A DNA stretch of 9,431 nucleotides, taken from assembly GCA_016205905.1 (NCBI GenBank), contig JACQSP010000112.1:1-9431 (forward strand), read 5' to 3'. The DNA comes from Candidatus Woesearchaeota archaeon. GTDB taxonomy: Archaea > Nanobdellota > Nanobdellia > Woesearchaeales > DSVV01. Both the position numbers and the translations under genes were made by a program. The notes below the pieces were generated by a model that was not told the origin of the DNA, did no database searches, and saw nothing but the letters and a program-made list of their open reading frames with translations. Position 1 is the stretch's first letter. Every line of letters begins with the position of its first letter. Positions 6,351 to 9,431 of this stretch are shown in pieces.

Positions 6351-6383
6351 GGGTTACGCTTCGCTAACCCCCACCTGATGGGG
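6351..6383. repeat. Two abutting hairpins between the two rpl10 tails
   Basis: GGGTTA (6351-6356) pairs with TAACCC (6365-6370) around an 8-base loop. CCCCA (6369-6373) pairs with TGGGG (6379-6383) around CCTGA. They share bases 6369-6370, so the full stems compete slightly. The pair lies 25-57 bases past the rpl10 stop on the minus strand. It may pause or terminate transcription, protect the mRNA end, or form part of an inserted palindromic unit. Confidence 0.7.
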
Positions 6384-6407
6384 CTTTCTATGGTTTTACC
6401 CATTAAC

Positions 6408-7346
6408 TTACTGTTTCGCTTCAGCTTTGACACTCATAGCCTCTCTTTCTGCTTTAGCCAGCAAATCACCAACAACAGCGTCTGCCATGATGTTTGCCTC
6501 TAAAGCAACTGCTTTTGAATCATTGAATGTTTTTTGCACTAATAATTCAATAGTATCCTTACATGGATAAGCAATCTCAATAGCTAAATTAAAGCAGGAT
6601 GTGCTTACATCTGTTATTTTTTGAACATATTCTTTCTCATCAACTGCAAGTACGTCTTTTGTATAAATCATTCCTTTTTCATATAATGCTGTTAGATTCA
6701 AACCAATTTCCATTGGCTCTATCCCCAATCTTGTTAATAATGCAGCTACCTTGTCGCTGATTACAGCGCCTTCTTTCACGACGACAGAATCCTGTTTAAT
6801 GGAAACTTTTCCATTTTCAATTCCTGCTTTTATACCAATCTGGCCAAGCTCTCCTATAATTGGGCCTGGAGCAAAGCTTGTTGCGCCTGCTTTTACCACA
6901 ATATCTTTTGGCGCGGTTTGTCCTGCTTTTGCAGGAGCAGATGATTTGCTTTTTTCCAGTGTTTTGTATAATTTAAAAGGATTCTGAGACGTGAAAAGTA
7001 AAGCAGGCATACCTTTTAGATGAGGTACAAGCTGCTCAATGCCTTTTACTTCATTTTTTATTTGTTCAAATGCAATCTTCATAACTCTTCTTTTTGCCAT
7101 GAACATTTCACAGTTGCCTCTCAATGATGCTCTCATTACCTGCAATTGTCTTGCAGGAAGAAGTTCCATGTTCAAAGCTGCAACTATTGGATAAGTCTTA
7201 AATAATTGAACGAATTTTTTTACTGCTGCGTCTTTTTTTGGCGCAATTTTTGAAGTTCCATGAGTTTTGGCTTTATTCGTAGTTTTAGCAACTGTTTTAA
7301 TTTGTGTTGTCATTGTATTAGTATTAATAGAATTTGTCGCTGTCAT
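6408..7346 (-). CDS. rpl10: Large ribosomal subunit protein uL10 (P0), stalk base
   Basis: uL10 anchors the P stalk to 23S rRNA and carries L12 dimers on its C-terminal helices. It has 312 residues. Residues 36-130 are the rRNA-binding domain, with FKTYPIVAALNMELLPARQL and the M-R-A-S-L-R-G motif (71-77). Residues about 147-230 are the archaeal/eukaryotic domain II insertion (VKAGATSFAPGP, then VKEGAVISDKVAALLTRLGI). Residues 240-312 are helices for L12 binding. Two oddities stand out. About 30 Thr/Asn/Lys-rich residues precede the usual start. The chain also ends at AKAEREAMSVKAEAKQ without the acidic linker and GLGALFG-like tail that many archaeal P0 proteins share with L12. The long start is supported by an SD (7354-7360) overlapping the end of rpl1, with 2 bases between the genes, so translation is likely coupled. 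Confidence 0.94.
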   Translation of the reverse strand: MTATNSINTNTMTTQIKTVAKTTNKAKTHGTSKIAPKKDAAVKKFVQLFKTYPIVAALNMELLPARQLQVMRASLRGNCEMFMAKRRVMKIAFEQIKNEVKGIEQLVPHLKGMPALLFTSQNPFKLYKTLEKSKSSAPAKAGQTAPKDIVVKAGATSFAPGPIIGELGQIGIKAGIENGKVSIKQDSVVVKEGAVISDKVAALLTRLGIEPMEIGLNLTALYEKGMIYTKDVLAVDEKEYVQKITDVSTSCFNLAIEIAYPCKDTIELLVQKTFNDSKAVALEANIMADAVVGDLLAKAEREAMSVKAEAKQ

Positions 7347-7348
7347 TT

Positions 7349-7996
7349 TTACGCCACCTTCATTGGCTTACTCATTGTAAGCTTTAAAGAAACCAGTTTA
7401 ATATTATTATCGTGATTTGGCAATGAATTAACAACTTGAGTGTAAATGGTCATTACATTATCAATAATCTCTTCATCTTTCATGTCTTCTTTTCCAACTG
7501 CACATTGTATCATTAATGCAGTCTTTGCTGATACCCTTATTGTTTTTTGCAGTTTATCATATAATGGCTGAAGCTGAGCCTTTGGAAGGAATACACAACC
7601 TGCTTTTGGGTTTGGCATCTTTCCTCTTGGACCCAGAACCTTACCAAATGCAGCAGCAACCTTTCCCATTATGTTTGCCTGAGCAATGAAATAATCAAAC
7701 TCATTTGCCATTTTCTTTACTGCTTGCTTGGTTAAATTATTGAATTCATCAACATTAACTGTTAAATCACAAACCTTCTTTGCTTCTTCACTCATCTCAG
7801 GTCCGACAAATGCGCAGATTTTCAGCTTTTTGCCTTTCCCGTAATGCAAACTAGTATAGAAATCTACGTGCTGCTCAGGTTTCTTTAAATCCAAACCCTG
7901 CAGATTAATAATTAGGTCATAACTTTGTTTAAATTTGCGCTTTTTAGAATTCTTTTTCAATTCTTCTAATACTTTTTTTATATTTTCCTTTTCCAT
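7349..7996 (-). CDS. rpl1: Large ribosomal subunit protein uL1
   Basis: uL1 forms the mobile L1 stalk that helps eject deacylated tRNA from the E site. In Methanococcus it also represses its own operon by binding the mRNA. The 215-residue product has the signature LGPRGKMPNPKAG (121-133) at the interdomain hinge. The split domain I is formed by residues 1-65 and about 155-215, ending in the archaeal SLKLTMSKPMKV pattern. Domain II is at about 66-150. The SD GGGGTG (8003-8008) is 6 bases before the ATG. rpl11, which often precedes rpl1, is not here; instead a divergent gene starts 205 bases away. It is first in rpl1-rpl10-rpl12. A stem-loop in its leader may be an autoregulatory site. Confidence 0.95.
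   Translation of the reverse strand: MEKENIKKVLEELKKNSKKRKFKQSYDLIINLQGLDLKKPEQHVDFYTSLHYGKGKKLKICAFVGPEMSEEAKKVCDLTVNVDEFNNLTKQAVKKMANEFDYFIAQANIMGKVAAAFGKVLGPRGKMPNPKAGCVFLPKAQLQPLYDKLQKTIRVSAKTALMIQCAVGKEDMKDEEIIDNVMTIYTQVVNSLPNHDNNIKLVSLKLTMSKPMKVA
7354..7360 (-). promoter_or_regulatory. Shine-Dalgarno site of rpl10 within the rpl1 3' end
   Basis: AAGGTGG on the minus strand overlaps the last codons of rpl1 and is 7 bases from the ATG at 7346. It supports the N-terminally extended form of uL10 over the internal Met12. Confidence 0.8.
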
Positions 7997-8016
7997 TTAC
8001 AGCACCCCATCGCCCC

Positions 8017-8058
8017 ACTATCGTGTATCTTACTCTTTTAACATCGATAGTCTTCGGG
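8017..8058 (-). promoter_or_regulatory. Stem-loop in the rpl1 leader, candidate L1 autoregulatory site
   Basis: On the mRNA strand, ACTATCG (8051-8045) pairs perfectly with CGATAGT (8023-8017) around a 21-base loop. CCC (8058-8056) can add pairs with the GGG just 3' of the stem, across a one-sided 4-base loop. The structure ends 8 bases upstream of the GGGGTG ribosome-binding site. Two helices joined by an asymmetric loop resemble the general plan of L1-binding RNA, but I cannot verify the sequence-specific contacts. This is inference. Confidence 0.45.
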
Positions 8059-8103
8059 ATTTGAGTTATTATTAAGTTAATACACCTATGAAAATAGGGG
8101 TTA

Positions 8104-8111
8104 TTTATAAA
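8104..8111 (-). promoter_or_regulatory. TATA box of the rpl1-rpl10-(rpl12) operon
   Basis: TTTATAAA (its own reverse complement) lies 108-115 bases upstream of the rpl1 ATG on the minus strand. A start about 26 bases downstream (near 8081) gives a leader of roughly 85 bases, the only long leader apparent in the window, and it contains the stem-loop. Because the box is palindromic, orientation is taken from the gene. Confidence 0.55.
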
Positions 8112-8163
8112 GTTAATTGTTTGTGCTGAAAAGTTTATTTAGTACCTTTAAGTGATAAAAAAA

Positions 8164-8180
8164 CGAAAGATTTAAATATA
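8164..8180 (+). promoter_or_regulatory. Consensus BRE/TATA promoter of the divergent gene
   Basis: CGAAAGA (8164-8170) followed by TTTAAATATA (8171-8180) is close to the textbook archaeal BRE-TATA. Its centre is 25-26 bases before the ATG at 8201, so transcription is expected to begin at that codon. An in-frame ATG at 8180 overlaps the TATA box and would not be transcribed. Confidence 0.8.
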
Positions 8181-8200
8181 TGCTGAATTTTTGTTTTTTT

Positions 8201-9244
8201 ATGGATTTAATTAATTTAGAAATCACAGATGAAACATCAGGTAGCCCATTTAATGTTACTTACATAAATAGACCAGATTATTTTATAAGAATTAATAATC
8301 TGGAACGATTCTGGAGAAGATTTCTGCCGATATTAGGAATCGAGAATTTTCAAGATGGTTCAAATGCTTCAGATGTGTCTAATAATTCTAATTGTAGTTC
8401 TTATAATGGCCTTACTTCGCTCGAAGTTGGCGTTGGGCATCATCTTCAGAAATCACAGGCATTAGCTGTTTTAGGCGCAATGCCATCTGCGTTAGATGCG
8501 ACGGTTTGCGGCGCTTTTAGTAAACTATACACCAGCGAAAGAGAGAGAATAGATAGTTATCTAAAACAATGCGAGCAGAAAGGAAACAAAGTTTACATTC
8601 CGCATATGGCTGGCGAAGTTAATAAAGTTAAATTATACTTGGGAGACATTGCGTTAATTAATCATGACGAGAGTGTACTAAGAGAGCAGGAATATGACCT
8701 GGTTTTTTTCTTTGGAAGTGTGTTTAGTGATGGTATTTCTTCAACAATTGACACATTTACATTAAGTGAAGACCCATATAAAATTAGGTTAGAAGAAAGG
8801 CTGAAATTGCCAATATTAAAAGTAAAATCAGGAGGGATTCTTCTTGCAACATCATCTTATCATTGCGGAGCATTTGAAATGGATGCGGGGCATGTATCAC
8901 GTTTTAATAAACGCTTAATTGATTTGTTGTTATATTGGTGCAGTGCTTCAAACAGAGAAATTGAAAAAGCAGGAATTGTCTGTGTGTCAAAAGAAAGAAC
9001 CAGACAGGTTTTAGGCAGTAATATACTAAATGATCTTGATGAACTTGAAGAAGCGTTAAGTGATCCAGTAACCAATTTAAGTTATCATACTTCAAGTCCT
9101 AATGGCACTTATACTTCTATTTTAGGAAAAGAAGATAATTATAAAAGATTAAAGGAAGCATTAGAGAGATTTTCTCATGACGACAAAAGAAGGATTGCTG
9201 AATCAGTTGGAAGAATTGAAGCGGTTTATGTGAAGTTTATGTGA
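8201..9244 (+). CDS. Rossmann-fold, methyltransferase-like protein
   Basis: The 347-residue product has the strand order of class I SAM-dependent methyltransferases in degenerate form. A glycine loop LEVGVGHH (74-81) resembles motif I. LYLGDIALI (145-153) corresponds to a later strand with a conserved Asp, YDLVFFFGSVF (165-175) to motif IV, and LKVKSGGILLATSSYH (206-221) to the LKPGG motif. Residues 1-70 form a preceding domain with an Asn/Ser-rich linker (52-68). Residues 235-347 are mostly helical. The acidic residue expected at the end of strand 2 is not obvious, so SAM binding and substrate are uncertain. There is no signal peptide or transmembrane segment. The start at 8201 is set by a leaderless promoter; the seven extra residues from 8180 (LNFCFF-type) are rejected. 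It diverges from rpl1 and is followed by three hairpins. Confidence 0.78.
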   Translation: MDLINLEITDETSGSPFNVTYINRPDYFIRINNLERFWRRFLPILGIENFQDGSNASDVSNNSNCSSYNGLTSLEVGVGHHLQKSQALAVLGAMPSALDATVCGAFSKLYTSERERIDSYLKQCEQKGNKVYIPHMAGEVNKVKLYLGDIALINHDESVLREQEYDLVFFFGSVFSDGISSTIDTFTLSEDPYKIRLEERLKLPILKVKSGGILLATSSYHCGAFEMDAGHVSRFNKRLIDLLLYWCSASNREIEKAGIVCVSKERTRQVLGSNILNDLDELEEALSDPVTNLSYHTSSPNGTYTSILGKEDNYKRLKEALERFSHDDKRRIAESVGRIEAVYVKFM

Positions 9245-9287
9245 TATATAGCTGGCGAATTAAATAATCGGATAAATTTGTTTATAA

Positions 9288-9328
9288 TGCCGAACATAAA
9301 TTACTTATAAAATTAGTTATGTTCGGCA
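9288..9328. repeat. Perfect stem-loop 1 of the edge array
   Basis: TGCCGAACATAA (9288-9299) and TTATGTTCGGCA (9317-9328) form a perfect 12-bp stem with a 17-base loop. The loop includes TTATAAAA (9305-9312), which looks like a TATA box, so the arms could alternatively be operator half-sites around a promoter. It begins 43 bases after the stop of the methyltransferase-like gene. Confidence 0.9.
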
Positions 9329-9332
9329 AATG

Positions 9333-9378
9333 TATAGTCACGGACATTAATAATTACACATGTAGTTCCGTGACTATA
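9333..9378. repeat. Perfect stem-loop 2 of the edge array
   Basis: TATAGTCACGGA (9333-9344) and TCCGTGACTATA (9367-9378) form a perfect 12-bp stem, extendable by one G-U pair, with a 22-base loop containing the palindrome ACATGT (9358-9363). Only 4 bases separate it from stem-loop 1. The stem sequence is unrelated to the other two. Confidence 0.9.
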
Positions 9379-9381
9379 TTC

Positions 9382-9420
9382 GTGGACTTTAACTAAATAG
9401 ATACTAGTATTAAAGTCCAC
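9382..9420. repeat. Perfect stem-loop 3 of the edge array
   Basis: GTGGACTTTAA (9382-9392) and TTAAAGTCCAC (9410-9420) form a perfect 11-bp stem with a 17-base loop that ends in the palindrome TACTAGTA (9402-9409). Three bases separate it from stem-loop 2. The palindrome ACTATAGT follows at 9422-9429, so the array may continue beyond the window. Confidence 0.9.
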
Positions 9421-9431
9421 CACTATAGTAA

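Noticed and set aside
8180..8200. Upstream ATG for the methyltransferase-like gene
   Set aside because: It overlaps the TATA box; the ATG at 8201 is at the expected leaderless distance.
9288..9420. CRISPR array or integron attC sites
   Set aside because: There is no constant repeat between units, no attC core motif and no intervening cassette genes.

Overview
The window is A+T-rich archaeal DNA. It carries two hallmark blocks of archaeal information-processing genes, with small or absent leaders, TATA/BRE-type promoters and lysine/glutamate-rich protein tails. RNA polymerase Rpo7, Spt4, eS24 and zinc-ribbon eS27 lie together on the plus strand. uL1, uL10 (P0) and the P1/L12 stalk protein lie together on the minus strand. 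The low G+C, short proteins and style of the ribosomal proteins suggest a small-genome DPANN-type archaeon (Woesearchaeota/Pacearchaeota-like). The lineage is an inference; the archaeal assignment is firm.

Layout. 85-1713 (+): rpo7, spt4, rps24e, rps27ae, each with its own Shine-Dalgarno (SD) sequence. 1714-2145: a gene-free stretch with a G+C-rich hairpin and a larger inverted repeat that can fold in two exclusive ways. 2146-3627 (+): an unrecognised 493-residue protein with beta-propeller-like strand repeats, read from a leaderless promoter and followed by copies of a 19-base direct repeat. 3750-5675 (-): a two-gene operon of a COG1340-type coiled-coil protein and a HAD-family phosphatase. 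5855-7996 (-): rpl1-rpl10-rpl12, encoding the L1 stalk protein and the two components of the P stalk. The 250-base gap between rpl10 and rpl12 contains a decayed second copy of the rpl10 3' end and paired hairpins. 8201-9244 (+): a divergent, leaderless gene for a Rossmann-fold, methyltransferase-like protein. 9288-9420: three consecutive perfect stem-loops with unrelated stems but nearly equal geometry, running to the window edge.

Together the core genes cover transcription (Rpo7 stalk subunit, Spt4 elongation factor) and translation (small-subunit proteins and the two mobile stalks of the large subunit). The two genes I cannot assign to the core machinery are also the two with consensus promoters about 26 bases from the ATG and no SD. 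Every ribosomal or transcription gene has an SD. Two start corrections are made: Rpo7 at 85 instead of an upstream TTG at 70, and the methyltransferase-like gene at 8201 instead of 8180, because 8180 lies inside its TATA box.

The most unusual signals are the tri-hairpin array at the right edge and the second rpl10 tail, in which five of six base differences over 45 bp preserve the amino acid or the stop. No complete, recognisable new defence or mobile system is visible.
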